45,669 bases of DNA from a virus, in IMG/VR virus record IMGVR_UViG_3300042502_001458, positions 1 to 45,669 of that record. One strand, given 5' to 3'. Every line of letters starts with the position of its first letter. The first letter of the stretch is position 1. Below are positions 1-6,653 of this stretch, piece after piece. Below the pieces are notes generated by a model. It was given only the letters and a program-made list of their open reading frames with translations, was not told where the DNA came from and did no database searches. The position numbers and the translations under genes are program-made.

Positions 1-1
1 C

Positions 2-913
2 TCTACAGGCGTTCATCTTGACGGTGTAAAGGGTAGTGGTAAAACACTTTTGGCCAAAGTGTTGTCACATCTAGCACAAAAAGAAGGTATTGCATCTATC
101 GTCATCAACCAACCATTCTGTGGTGATGAATTTAATGCCTTTGTTCAGAGCATCAACGTACCAGCGATTCTGATCTTCGATGAGTTCGAAAAGGTTTATA
201 ACTGGGAGACTCAGAACAAAATTCTGACGTTGTTCGATGGCGTATATCCAACGAAGAAGCTTTTTGTTTTGACTACAAATGACTCTCATTCTGTATCATC
301 CTTTCTGAAAAACCGGCCAGGGCGTATCTACTATTCATTTAAGTTTGATACGCTTGATAAACAATTCATTGAAGAGTATTGTAATGACAACCTCATTGAC
401 AAGACGCAAACTGAATCAGTGCTCAAATATACGAGCATCTTTTCGTTCTTCAATTTTGACATGCTTGCCGCCGCTGTTGAAGAGATGAATCGCTATGGAG
501 AGTCTCTTCAGGAAGTACTTGAGTATCTCAACATCATTCCAGAAAATAAGGCCTCAGAGTCATACGTGATAAAGTTTGTGTATGGTGACTATGTTAAGGT
601 GCTAGAGAAGAACTACAAAGGATTTTCTCCGAATACTTTTGAATATGTCATCTACATCGAAGATGAATTGAAGGACCTGTTTACCAATAATAAGAAACTC
701 TATGAAAGCCTCGAAAGAAACTTTTGTGAGACCGTTGACGATAGTGATGGATCATATATTCAGTATGATCCTGGTAAGTTGGTAAGTTTTGATTCTACCG
801 CGAACGTCTTTACGTTCGCGATTGAACGCGGAGGGGTTGAAGCTAAACTCCTTGTTGAGAGAGTTACCAATAACCTTAACCTAGATCTTAAAAACTTTGG
901 AATGATGTTCTGA
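2..913 (+). CDS. AAA+ ATPase, 5'-truncated by the window edge
   Basis: The frame is open from the first bases of the window, so the true start lies upstream. The first visible residues hold a complete Walker A (GVKGSGKT, about bases 26-49). A Walker B follows (AILIFDEFEK), then a sensor-1-like stretch (LFVLTTND) and RPGR, which could supply an arginine finger. This order is typical of AAA+ ATPases of the clamp-loader/BCS1-like kind. Which substrate it remodels cannot be told. Codons near the 3' end form a perfect 9-bp hairpin (799-820). No N-terminal domain is visible. Confidence 0.85.
   Translation, partial: STGVHLDGVKGSGKTLLAKVLSHLAQKEGIASIVINQPFCGDEFNAFVQSINVPAILIFDEFEKVYNWETQNKILTLFDGVYPTKKLFVLTTNDSHSVSSFLKNRPGRIYYSFKFDTLDKQFIEEYCNDNLIDKTQTESVLKYTSIFSFFNFDMLAAAVEEMNRYGESLQEVLEYLNIIPENKASESYVIKFVYGDYVKVLEKNYKGFSPNTFEYVIYIEDELKDLFTNNKKLYESLERNFCETVDDSDGSYIQYDPGKLVSFDSTANVFTFAIERGGVEAKLLVERVTNNLNLDLKNFGMMF
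799..820 (+). other. Perfect 9-bp GC-rich hairpin inside the ATPase gene
   Basis: CGCGAACGT (799-807) pairs perfectly with ACGTTCGCG (812-820) around a CTTT loop. It lies within coding sequence about 90 bases before the stop and has no T-tract, so it is not a classical terminator. It may affect mRNA stability or be chance. Confidence 0.5.
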
Positions 914-950
914 TGCAACATGTTGTAAACAGACCACATGTTAACTTTTC

Positions 951-1115
951 ATGAAGTGTTGTGAAAATGGCAAGAAGCAAAGAACAAAGAGAATTCTCTA
1001 TGAAGGAATGTTTTCATTTGAAATACTCTTAACATATTGCGATGGATGTGGTATTGTAATACCAAGCAATACACTTATACTTGATGGAAAACTAAGAGAT
1101 GAGTTTAGACAATGA
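951..1115 (+). CDS. Small cysteine-rich protein, zinc-ribbon-like (54 aa)
   Basis: This 54-residue frame runs from ATG 951 to TGA 1113-1115 and fills the gap between the ATPase and the SLOG-like gene, overlapping the latter by 17 bases. It has a CC pair near the N-terminus and a CDGC motif around residue 35, suggesting a four-cysteine zinc site. The spacing and overlap fit the tight packing of the genome. I do not recognise a family. Confidence 0.55.
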   Translation: MKCCENGKKQRTKRILYEGMFSFEILLTYCDGCGIVIPSNTLILDGKLRDEFRQ

Positions 1116-1515
1116 CGAATTTAGAATTCTTGTTTGCGGCGGAAGAGAGTACGGATATCGAACCATCGCCGAAACGGGCAAGAAAGAAAAATACCAACCA
1201 GAAATCGACAACATCTGGCACACCCTTGATCTTGTTCGGATCGCAATCACTAGACCTATCGTTGTTATCGAAGGAGAACAAAGAGGCGCTGATCTCTTTG
1301 CTCGAGAGTGGGCAGAAGAAAATGGATTAGAAGTAAGGGGCTATCCAGCAGATTGGAAAACCTATGGAAAATCAGCAGGATTCATTCGAAATAAACAAAT
1401 GCTTGAAGACGGAAACCCTCATGCTGTAATTGCATTTCCAGGAGGACCTGGTACAAAAATGATGATTGATTTGGCACGAAAAGAGGGCATTCCAGTTCGT
1501 GTGATTTCTAATTGA
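1099..1515 (+). CDS. SLOG-superfamily protein, DUF2493/YspA-like
   Basis: The 138-residue product starts with FRILVCGGREYG, continues with VVIEGEQRGADLFA and ends with IAFPGGPGTKMMIDLA. This is the Rossmann-like SLOG arrangement of DUF2493 proteins, with a glycine-rich nucleotide-binding loop and a GG.GT motif. Such proteins are common in phages and are thought to bind nucleotide-derived ligands; no reaction is established. ATG 1099 is chosen because the core begins just after it. A second frame from 1112 is a shadow. Confidence 0.8.
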   Translation: MSLDNDEFRILVCGGREYGYRTIAETGKKEKYQPEIDNIWHTLDLVRIAITRPIVVIEGEQRGADLFAREWAEENGLEVRGYPADWKTYGKSAGFIRNKQMLEDGNPHAVIAFPGGPGTKMMIDLARKEGIPVRVISN

Positions 1516-1540
1516 CATATTACTCAAAGTGATATATATT
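1512..1540 (+). promoter_or_regulatory. Early sigma70-type promoter P1
   Basis: TTGACA (1512-1517) and TATATT (1535-1540) are 17 bases apart. The -35 overlaps the TGA stop of the SLOG-like gene. It drives the pair at 1568 and 1813. Confidence 0.8.
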
Positions 1541-1567
1541 CAAATCTAAATAATTAAGGGGTTGATG

Positions 1568-1816
1568 ATGAAATTTCCTGTCACGTGGGTATCGAATAAT
1601 ATTCCGATTAAAGAAGACGTTAATCGTATATTTTTAGAACTTGAACCCATCTTCGATAGGCTTAAAGAAGCCGAAGATCTTGTCTTTCATACGATGTTTA
1701 TTGGCAGCGATCACGGTGGGCCTATTGTTGTGGCATATGGTAAGGAAAATGATCCAAATATATATTTGGATTATCTCGATGACGTTACGTGGTTAACAGG
1801 AGATTATAACGAATGA
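1568..1816 (+). CDS. Hypothetical acidic protein (82 aa)
   Basis: I do not recognise this gene. TTG 1562, ATG 1565 and ATG 1568 are all in frame. ATG 1568 is preferred because AAGGGG (1556-1561) then sits six bases upstream. The product is acidic and looks soluble, with a helical middle (LELEPIFDRLKEAEDL) and a strand-rich end. It overlaps the next gene by ATGA, indicating translational coupling. Confidence 0.6.
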   Translation: MKFPVTWVSNNIPIKEDVNRIFLELEPIFDRLKEAEDLVFHTMFIGSDHGGPIVVAYGKENDPNIYLDYLDDVTWLTGDYNE

Positions 1817-2202
1817 GTCTAGAACTAGGATCAACAATTTACAGAGTAGAAGTTAAGCCATCCGGTTATGACCGCATAACCACTGTTATAGATGGAATTC
1901 AATGGCATAGATATATTACAGAAGGCACAATTTCGAGTATTCTAGAATATAGAATAATTGGAAGAATTCTTAAAGTAGTAGATGGTGAAGTAAGAATTAA
2001 TAACGCTAATGATAACGATACCATCAGCGAATATGATTTACTGGATATTTATATTTTGTCTGATGGTAAAGAAACTGCTTTTATTTACGATACTGAGATT
2101 GGGGACAGCGGCAACTCTTCTTCTAAGTTTTTTCTTACATTAGAAGAAGCGGAGATTTACAAGAATAAAATGATTGATAAAAATATAAAACGCTCGAGTT
2201 AA
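1813..2202 (+). CDS. Hypothetical protein (129 aa)
   Basis: Unrecognised. ATG 1813 overlaps the stop of the gene before. The sequence looks beta-rich (TIYRVEVKPSGYDRITTVIDG), with a C-terminal element KFFLTLEEAEIYKNKMID. This resembles the small KKAEEA-type ends seen on many phage proteins, such as the one at 11905. No catalytic motif is visible. Confidence 0.65.
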   Translation: MSLELGSTIYRVEVKPSGYDRITTVIDGIQWHRYITEGTISSILEYRIIGRILKVVDGEVRINNANDNDTISEYDLLDIYILSDGKETAFIYDTEIGDSGNSSSKFFLTLEEAEIYKNKMIDKNIKRSS

Positions 2203-2214
2203 TATTTTATAGTT

Positions 2215-2222
2215 TATAAATA
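2215..2222 (+). promoter_or_regulatory. T4-type late-promoter-like box TATAAATA
   Basis: An exact TATAAATA lies five bases before ATG 2227. If used, transcripts of the next gene would be almost leaderless, so the match may be accidental in AT-rich DNA. Confidence 0.3.
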
Positions 2223-2226
2223 AATC

Positions 2227-2469
2227 ATGAAGTATAAACTAGTTTACATAACCGTGCGCAATTTCGAGTATTCTCTTCGAATAGAAGAACGTATTCCATT
2301 GTGGAATCGCTTTTTCTTTTCGATGAAACCAAAGACATACGTGATAGATGGAGATGGTCACGGCTATTGGAAACAACGAGTATACTCACCACAACTACCG
2401 AATGATTTAATCGAATTTGCTGATGAGGCGGTATATCAATATGAGCATAGTATTCGTTTTCGGCAGTAA
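2227..2469 (+). CDS. Hypothetical protein (80 aa)
   Basis: Unrecognised 80-residue protein with an N-terminal strand pattern (MKYKLVYITVRNFEYSLRI), a hydrophobic-aromatic centre and an acidic helix near the end. It overlaps the following A1S_2505-like gene by 29 bases, which supports both as a coupled pair. It has no clear Shine-Dalgarno. Confidence 0.5.
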   Translation: MKYKLVYITVRNFEYSLRIEERIPLWNRFFFSMKPKTYVIDGDGHGYWKQRVYSPQLPNDLIEFADEAVYQYEHSIRFRQ

Positions 2470-2794
2470 TCTTGCTGGTCGCCACGGAAAAGGCGCTGCG
2501 CTATATGCTAAACAATTTTATGGTGCTATTTACGGTCAGGGTATTGGGCGGCAGGGGAATTCATATGCGATTCCAACGAAGGACTCAAATCTTAAGACTT
2601 TAAGTCTAGATGTGATCAATCATCACATCAGTGACTTTATTGCATATGCTAAATATAACTCGAAAGACACCTTTATGCTCACACCAATAGGAACTGGATT
2701 AGCTGGTTATTCTCGGGAGCAGATTTACTCTCTGCTAAAGCAGTTTGACGTACCGTCAAATGTCTTACTGACAAAGGAATGGTTAAACCTTTAA
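2441..2794 (+). CDS. A1S_2505-family phage protein
   Basis: From ATG 2441 the product begins MSIVFVFGSNLAGRHGKG and continues with GAIYGQGIGRQGNSYAIPTKD and TPIGTGLAGY. This is the conserved pattern of the small A1S_2505-type phage proteins. The glycine-rich loops resemble a macro-domain-like ligand site, though this is only a resemblance. The frame extends back to 2417, but the family begins at the FGSN strand. If it binds ADP-ribose derivatives it would fit the NAD+ theme; that is speculative. Confidence 0.75.
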   Translation: MSIVFVFGSNLAGRHGKGAALYAKQFYGAIYGQGIGRQGNSYAIPTKDSNLKTLSLDVINHHISDFIAYAKYNSKDTFMLTPIGTGLAGYSREQIYSLLKQFDVPSNVLLTKEWLNL

Positions 2795-2822
2795 GATCAA
2801 TAATACTAAAGACCTTATAGTC

Positions 2823-2850
2823 ATTATACTACAATTATAAATTATGTCAA
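2823..2850 (-). promoter_or_regulatory. Minus-strand sigma70-type promoter A
   Basis: Read on the minus strand, TTGACA (2850-2845) is followed after 16 bases by TATAAT (2828-2823) and then CTATAAGG. The same layout recurs at 41193-41220. It points back into the gene at 2441, antisense to it. No minus-strand coding region is evident. Confidence 0.55.
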
Positions 2851-2859
2851 GGAAATAAT

Positions 2860-3555
2860 ATGCAAAACAAAATGAAATCAATGGACATAATGGATTTGTT
2901 CCAACAAAAGAATAAGCAACAAGAACGTTACGTATCTCGTCCAGCAATTAATGTTCACGAGTTCTATTTGTGTGGTGAAATTGAGTCGGCTGACGAATAT
3001 ATTGAGTGGTTTGATATTATTCGCCATTCAAGTGAAAACGACGTTATTCGAATTTTCATCAATTCTTACGGCGGTGATCTTTTTACTGCTATTCAATTTA
3101 TGAGAGTCCTTAGCGAAACGAATGCAACTGTAATCGTGTCAGTCGAAGGTGCTTGCATGTCAGCTGCAACAATCATCTTCCTCTGTGCAGATCAGTTTGA
3201 GGTATCGGAACACTCTATGATAATGATACACAACTATTCTGGAGGCGTAACAGGCAAAGGCGGAGAAATGCTCGATCAGCTTCAACACGAGCGTGTCTGG
3301 TCAGAAAAGCTTCTTCGTAACGTATATGAAGGATTTCTTACCGAAGATGAAATCAAATCTGTTTTGAATAACAAAGACCTTTGGATGGATGGAGAAGAAG
3401 TCGTTAGGCGCCTTGAGGCGAAGAAGGCAAAAATTGAAACAGAAGAGAATGAAAAACTCAACGAGACAGATAGCGATGAAGATAAACAATCATTCGATAA
3501 TGCCGCTATTGAGGAAGTTAACGCGTTCCTGCGGGAAACTGGACATTATGAATAA
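2860..3555 (+). CDS. ClpP-like serine protease
   Basis: The 231-residue product has the ClpP fold signatures: INSYGGDLFTAIQFM, the serine nucleophile in GACMSAAT (S101), histidine in MIHNYSG (H124) and an aspartate in NNKDLW (D173), so a full triad is present. The C-terminal 50 residues are acidic and low in complexity. ClpP works as a ring with a Clp unfoldase; phage copies may instead process head proteins or act with host ClpX. The start is ATG 2860 behind AAGGA. Confidence 0.88.
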   Translation: MQNKMKSMDIMDLFQQKNKQQERYVSRPAINVHEFYLCGEIESADEYIEWFDIIRHSSENDVIRIFINSYGGDLFTAIQFMRVLSETNATVIVSVEGACMSAATIIFLCADQFEVSEHSMIMIHNYSGGVTGKGGEMLDQLQHERVWSEKLLRNVYEGFLTEDEIKSVLNNKDLWMDGEEVVRRLEAKKAKIETEENEKLNETDSDEDKQSFDNAAIEEVNAFLRETGHYE

Positions 3556-3561
3556 TGACTA

Positions 3562-3590
3562 TTGACATTGCCTGATGGTTTGATTATATC
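3562..3590 (+). promoter_or_regulatory. Early promoter P2
   Basis: TTGACA (3562-3567), 17-base spacer, TATATC (3585-3590), then the recurrent CTAACTAGTAAG. The 35 bases around it are nearly identical to P3, suggesting a recently copied promoter cassette. It drives the RNA ligase at 3619. Confidence 0.85.
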
Positions 3591-3618
3591 TAACTAGTAA
3601 GAAGACTAGAGGTATATC

Positions 3619-4263
3619 ATGACAAAATCATATGAAGAAAGCGTGAAATATCCGCGTACGTATCATTTGCCATGGTCTCTCGGTAAAACTGAAGATGATC
3701 GTACGATGAAAAGTGCTTCTGTGTTTGAAGGTCGTCGAGTAATCGTAACTCGTAAGATGGACGGTGAAAACTTCTCGGGTTATCAGACACACTGTCACGC
3801 TCGTTCGATTGATGGGCGCAATCACTATACTCGTGACTGGGCCAAGAATTACTGGATGCAGCGTGCGTCTGAACTTCCAACTGGTTGGCGTATCTGCGCA
3901 GAAAACCTGTATGCAGTACATTCGATCAAGTACGAAAACCTCGAAAGCTACTTGCTTGGTTTCAGCATTTGGAACAAAGATAACGAGTGTTTGAGCTGGG
4001 ATGAAACCGTTGAATGGTTTGCTCTTCTTGATATGAAAACAGTTCCGGTGTTGTATGATGGCATCTGGGATGAAGCTAAGATCAAATCGCTACACTCTGA
4101 AAGTGATAGTGCAAACCATGAAGGGTATGTCGTTCGTCTTGCAGATGTGTTTTCATACAAGAATTTCAAAGAAAGCGTTGCAAAGTTCGTGAGAGCAAAT
4201 CATGTTGCAACTAGCGAGCATTGGATGCAGGGCAACAATCACGAAACAAATGTTCTAGCATAA
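3619..4263 (+). CDS. RNA ligase, Rnl2-like, compact
   Basis: The product seals RNA by adenylating itself on a lysine. All nucleotidyltransferase motifs are visible: motif I RKMDGE (K46), motif III GWRICAENLYA (E95), motif IV HEGYVVR (168-173) and motif V VAKFVR (187-192). At 214 residues it is only the catalytic domain; T4 Rnl2 has about 334 with a C-terminal domain. Adenylated-nick repair is the family role, here probably tRNA or guide-RNA repair with the kinase at 4782. It has its own promoter P2. Confidence 0.88.
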   Translation: MTKSYEESVKYPRTYHLPWSLGKTEDDRTMKSASVFEGRRVIVTRKMDGENFSGYQTHCHARSIDGRNHYTRDWAKNYWMQRASELPTGWRICAENLYAVHSIKYENLESYLLGFSIWNKDNECLSWDETVEWFALLDMKTVPVLYDGIWDEAKIKSLHSESDSANHEGYVVRLADVFSYKNFKESVAKFVRANHVATSEHWMQGNNHETNVLA

Positions 4264-4276
4264 TTGTGCTAGAACA
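4251..4276 (+). other. 10-bp inverted repeat at the end of the RNA ligase gene
   Basis: TGTTCTAGCA (4251-4260) and TGCTAGAACA (4267-4276) flank a six-base loop that includes the stop codon. An A-rich rather than T-rich tract follows on the + strand, so it is a poor intrinsic terminator there. On the minus strand a T-rich stretch follows. Confidence 0.65.
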
Positions 4277-4286
4277 AAAATAACTA

Positions 4287-4315
4287 TTGACATTGCCTGA
4301 TGGCTGGATTATATC
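4287..4315 (+). promoter_or_regulatory. Early promoter P3
   Basis: TTGACA (4287-4292), 17 bases, TATATC (4310-4315). Its sequence is almost the same as P2 from the -35 to past the -10. It serves the genes from 4341 to 5695. Confidence 0.85.
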
Positions 4316-4340
4316 TAACTGGAGAGCAAAAGAGGTTATC

Positions 4341-4514
4341 ATGACAGTTCAAGAACTCATCAACAAACTTCTCGAAGAATGCGAAAACAACGAAAAAGAT
4401 CCAAAAACAACTCCTGTATATGTTGAAGATTCTAGTTTAGATGGTGGTCTTTTTACACCTCGGCTTGATTCTTTTGGTGGAAATGCATTCGAGTTTACGG
4501 TGGTGTTGAAATGA
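4341..4514 (+). CDS. Hypothetical acidic protein (57 aa)
   Basis: Unrecognised. ATG 4341 is chosen because the frame further upstream runs through promoter P3; AGAGG lies just before the start. The product begins with a helix (MTVQELINKLLEECENNEKDP) and ends with a strand (FEFTVVLK). This general layout is common in small phage proteins. It overlaps the next gene by ATGA. Confidence 0.6.
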   Translation: MTVQELINKLLEECENNEKDPKTTPVYVEDSSLDGGLFTPRLDSFGGNAFEFTVVLK

Positions 4515-4780
4515 AGTCCCTTACTGATGATCATCGCAAGAAGCTTCTCGAAGAAACCATTGAAAGGCTGAAAGCTGGCGAGGTTGTTGAAGTGAACGAT
4601 GCCAGCTTCTGTTCCTTTGATCTTTGTATCGGCGATTTTCGCAATATTGGTCTGGCCAAAAAGAACGTCTGGCGCACTGGTACAAATTGGACTTGGAATG
4701 GCCCTGGATCTATTCTTCTGAGCGGAGAAGTTGTTTCTTCCGGTCAAGAGTCGCAAGAAATTGATATGGATTGGAGCTAA
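4511..4780 (+). CDS. Hypothetical protein (89 aa)
   Basis: Unrecognised. The N-terminal third is a charged helix (HRKKLLEETIERLKAGEVVEV); the rest is tryptophan- and glycine-rich and looks beta. It sits between two genes with coupled starts and is one base from the kinase gene, so it probably belongs to the same transcript. No catalytic motif is seen. Confidence 0.65.
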   Translation: MKSLTDDHRKKLLEETIERLKAGEVVEVNDASFCSFDLCIGDFRNIGLAKKNVWRTGTNWTWNGPGSILLSGEVVSSGQESQEIDMDWS

Positions 4781-4781
4781 A

Positions 4782-5306
4782 ATGTCGAAAGTTGAAGTTC
4801 TTGTTGGTTTGCCTGGTTCTGGTAAATCGACCTTCGTAAACAACACGTTTGGGGACAATCCCGATGGTGTGTTTATTTACAGTACTGATAACTACATTGA
4901 GAATGTAGCATCTGCGCAAAGCAAAACTTATGACCAAATCTTCGGTGATATCATCAAAGAAGCAACTGAGAACATGAATAATTTTCTCACGTATGCTATT
5001 GAAGATAACCTTCATGTAGTTTGGGATCAGACCAACATGTCTTCGAAGAAGCGTAAAGGCATCTTGTCGAAGTTCCCGAAGTCGTACCGTAAGGTATGTT
5101 GGTGCGTTGCTCCTCCTCGTACTCCTGAAGAATGGGTCGAACTCGAACGGCGCCTTTCTTCTCGCGAAGGAAAGGCCATTCCTCATCACATCATCCAATC
5201 AATGGCGAATTCGTATGTCGAGCCTGAACTTGATGAAGGATTTGACTACATTTTTATCGTCGATTTGTTTGGCAACACTCTTACTGAGAAAGGTACTAAA
5301 TTGTGA
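4782..5306 (+). CDS. P-loop polynucleotide-kinase-like protein
   Basis: ATG 4782 gives a 174-residue P-loop protein with Walker A GLPGSGKST (residues 9-17), STDNYIE and WDQTNMSSKKRKG. These match the kinase domain of the T4 Pnk/zeta-toxin-like family, which phosphorylates 5'-OH ends of RNA or DNA. T4 Pnk also has a phosphatase domain; this protein does not. It lies just after the Rnl2-like ligase, the classical pairing for mending cut tRNAs, but the substrate is inferred. Confidence 0.8.
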   Translation: MSKVEVLVGLPGSGKSTFVNNTFGDNPDGVFIYSTDNYIENVASAQSKTYDQIFGDIIKEATENMNNFLTYAIEDNLHVVWDQTNMSSKKRKGILSKFPKSYRKVCWCVAPPRTPEEWVELERRLSSREGKAIPHHIIQSMANSYVEPELDEGFDYIFIVDLFGNTLTEKGTKL

Positions 5307-5695
5307 ACTCATTATCTTGGCTCCTATATTTTGCAGAAATTTCAACTAACATCAGCTCATTTGCGTTTGTTATGATGATTCTGTCTGCTATTGTTAGCGT
5401 ATCTTTAACACTTGCCATTATGACTTCCAATAAAAATGATATGCCAGATATGTTCGTAGAGAACGGCCCGCGCATTCGTAACATTGCGTCATGGGTGTTC
5501 CTTATCTCTACGCTTGGATTACTGTTTCCATCTCAAAATACCGTTTACCTGATCATCGCATCCGAAAGTGCTAGCACAATCGTTACAAGCGAATCTGGAC
5601 AAAAGATGATCAATGATATTCAGAACATTGTTTCTTTGAAACTCGATAATATCGCGGATGATCTAATAATCAAACCAAAACCAACAAACAATTAG
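5303..5695 (+). CDS. Membrane protein with two predicted segments (130 aa)
   Basis: GTG 5303 overlaps the TGA of the kinase gene. There is one hydrophobic segment around residues 20-42 (FAFVMMILSAIVSVSLTLAI) and another around 63-85. A polar tail rich in isoleucine and asparagine follows. It is probably an inner-membrane protein. I do not recognise a family; holin-like function would be a guess. Confidence 0.65.
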   Translation: MNSLSWLLYFAEISTNISSFAFVMMILSAIVSVSLTLAIMTSNKNDMPDMFVENGPRIRNIASWVFLISTLGLLFPSQNTVYLIIASESASTIVTSESGQKMINDIQNIVSLKLDNIADDLIIKPKPTNN

Positions 5696-5706
5696 CGGAG
5701 ATAAAC

Positions 5707-5889
5707 ATGAACTGGAACTGGAAAAATATACTCGCGCTAGCAGTTTTCGTGTTACCTATGGCGTATTGCGAAGCAATTAATGCAAAAGCATTAGCAGAAA
5801 TACGAATAGCTTGTATCTCAGCTGGAGGTGAGTGGAGAAACACATGGGGCGGTACATGCGTTTTTAACAATAAACAAAATAACAATTGA
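5707..5889 (+). CDS. Small secreted or membrane-anchored protein (60 aa)
   Basis: The N-terminus has a hydrophobic core after a basic start (NWKNILALAVFVLPMAYCEA), resembling a signal peptide. Two cysteines later in the chain (CISAGGEWRNTWGGTC) could form a disulfide in the periplasm. GGAG precedes the ATG. The stop codon overlaps the -35 of P4. No family recognised. Confidence 0.6.
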   Translation: MNWNWKNILALAVFVLPMAYCEAINAKALAEIRIACISAGGEWRNTWGGTCVFNNKQNNN

Positions 5890-5914
5890 CATCTTGTTGA
5901 ACGTATGATATAGA
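5886..5914 (+). promoter_or_regulatory. Early promoter P4 (pnuC operon)
   Basis: TTGACA (5886-5891), 17 bases, TATAGA (5909-5914). The expected start of transcription is about base 5921, exactly the first base of the hairpin element that follows. Confidence 0.8.
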
Positions 5915-5920
5915 AATAAA

Positions 5921-5966
5921 CAGAGTCCAGTGAGGACTCTGTAACAAGCAAAAGGAGTTTTTGCAC
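5921..5966 (+). promoter_or_regulatory. Two-hairpin leader element, copy 1 (candidate NAD+-linked riboswitch)
   Basis: Stem 1 is CAGAGTCC/GGACTCTG (5921-5928/5934-5941) with loop AGTGA. A linker containing TAACAA leads to stem 2, GCAAAA/TTTTGC (5948-5953/5959-5964), whose loop GGAGT holds the Shine-Dalgarno. pnuC starts three bases after stem 2. Copies 2 and 3 precede nadM-nudix and nadV with the same loops but different, compensating stems in copy 3. The position upstream of pnuC recalls the pnuC motif (NAD+-II riboswitch). I could not test the match. Confidence 0.75.
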
Positions 5967-6653
5967 ATGACTAAAAAATATATTTTTGAATCGCTTAGCA
6001 TCGCCGTATTTCTTACGGCGCTTAGTTATGTGATTGGCTTATACTTGGGTTGGATTACCGAACTTAACTGGCTTGAAGTCTTAGCTGTATTCACAAGTTA
6101 TAGTTGCACTTGGCTTTGCACCCGTCAAAGTCGTTGGAATTATCCAGTTGGTATCATGACAACCGCGCTATATTCTGTGTTATTTTATCAGTGGGGGATG
6201 TTAGCCCTATCTATATTTAACATTTATCTTGTGTTTAGCCTGATTTACGGCTGGTTCCGTTGGGGAAATGATAACGACACGAGACCAGTTACAACTATTC
6301 CTCTAGTTTGGTATAGTGGATACGCCGCACTTGGACTTGCAATTCTTGGGCTCTTCTTAGGTGCAAACGTAATGTTCAATCCGGAAGGAATTGGTGTGCT
6401 AAACCCAATCGATGTAGGTCTTGCCGTAGCTAGTGGTATTGCTCAGTTTATGCTTGACAACAAAAAGATTGAGACTTGGACAGTTTGGGCAGGTATTAAC
6501 ATTGTATCTATTCCATTCTTCTTGCATAGTGGTCTAACACTAGTTGCTTTTCAGTACGTATTTTTCCTCATCAATACTTTCATTGCCCGTAGAATGTGGA
6601 AGCATAGTATGCACAACAAATTCTATTCAAATGACCATGGTGCTGTAATATGA
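5967..6653 (+). CDS. pnuC: Nicotinamide riboside transporter PnuC
   Basis: The product has about seven hydrophobic segments and the PnuC hallmarks: the WITELNWLEVLAVFTSYS region, then QSRWNYPVGI, then SLIYGWFRWG. PnuC carries nicotinamide riboside across the inner membrane; a kinase traps it by phosphorylation. ATG 5967 (not TTG 5961) is used, nine bases after GGAG in the hairpin loop, matching copy 2. It overlaps the NadR-like gene by ATGA, the partner that would phosphorylate its cargo. Confidence 0.92.
   Translation: MTKKYIFESLSIAVFLTALSYVIGLYLGWITELNWLEVLAVFTSYSCTWLCTRQSRWNYPVGIMTTALYSVLFYQWGMLALSIFNIYLVFSLIYGWFRWGNDNDTRPVTTIPLVWYSGYAALGLAILGLFLGANVMFNPEGIGVLNPIDVGLAVASGIAQFMLDNKKIETWTVWAGINIVSIPFFLHSGLTLVAFQYVFFLINTFIARRMWKHSMHNKFYSNDHGAVI

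Noticed and set aside
2215-2222. TATAAATA as a firm late promoter for the gene at 2227
   Set aside because: It is only five bases from the start codon, so it is listed with low confidence instead.
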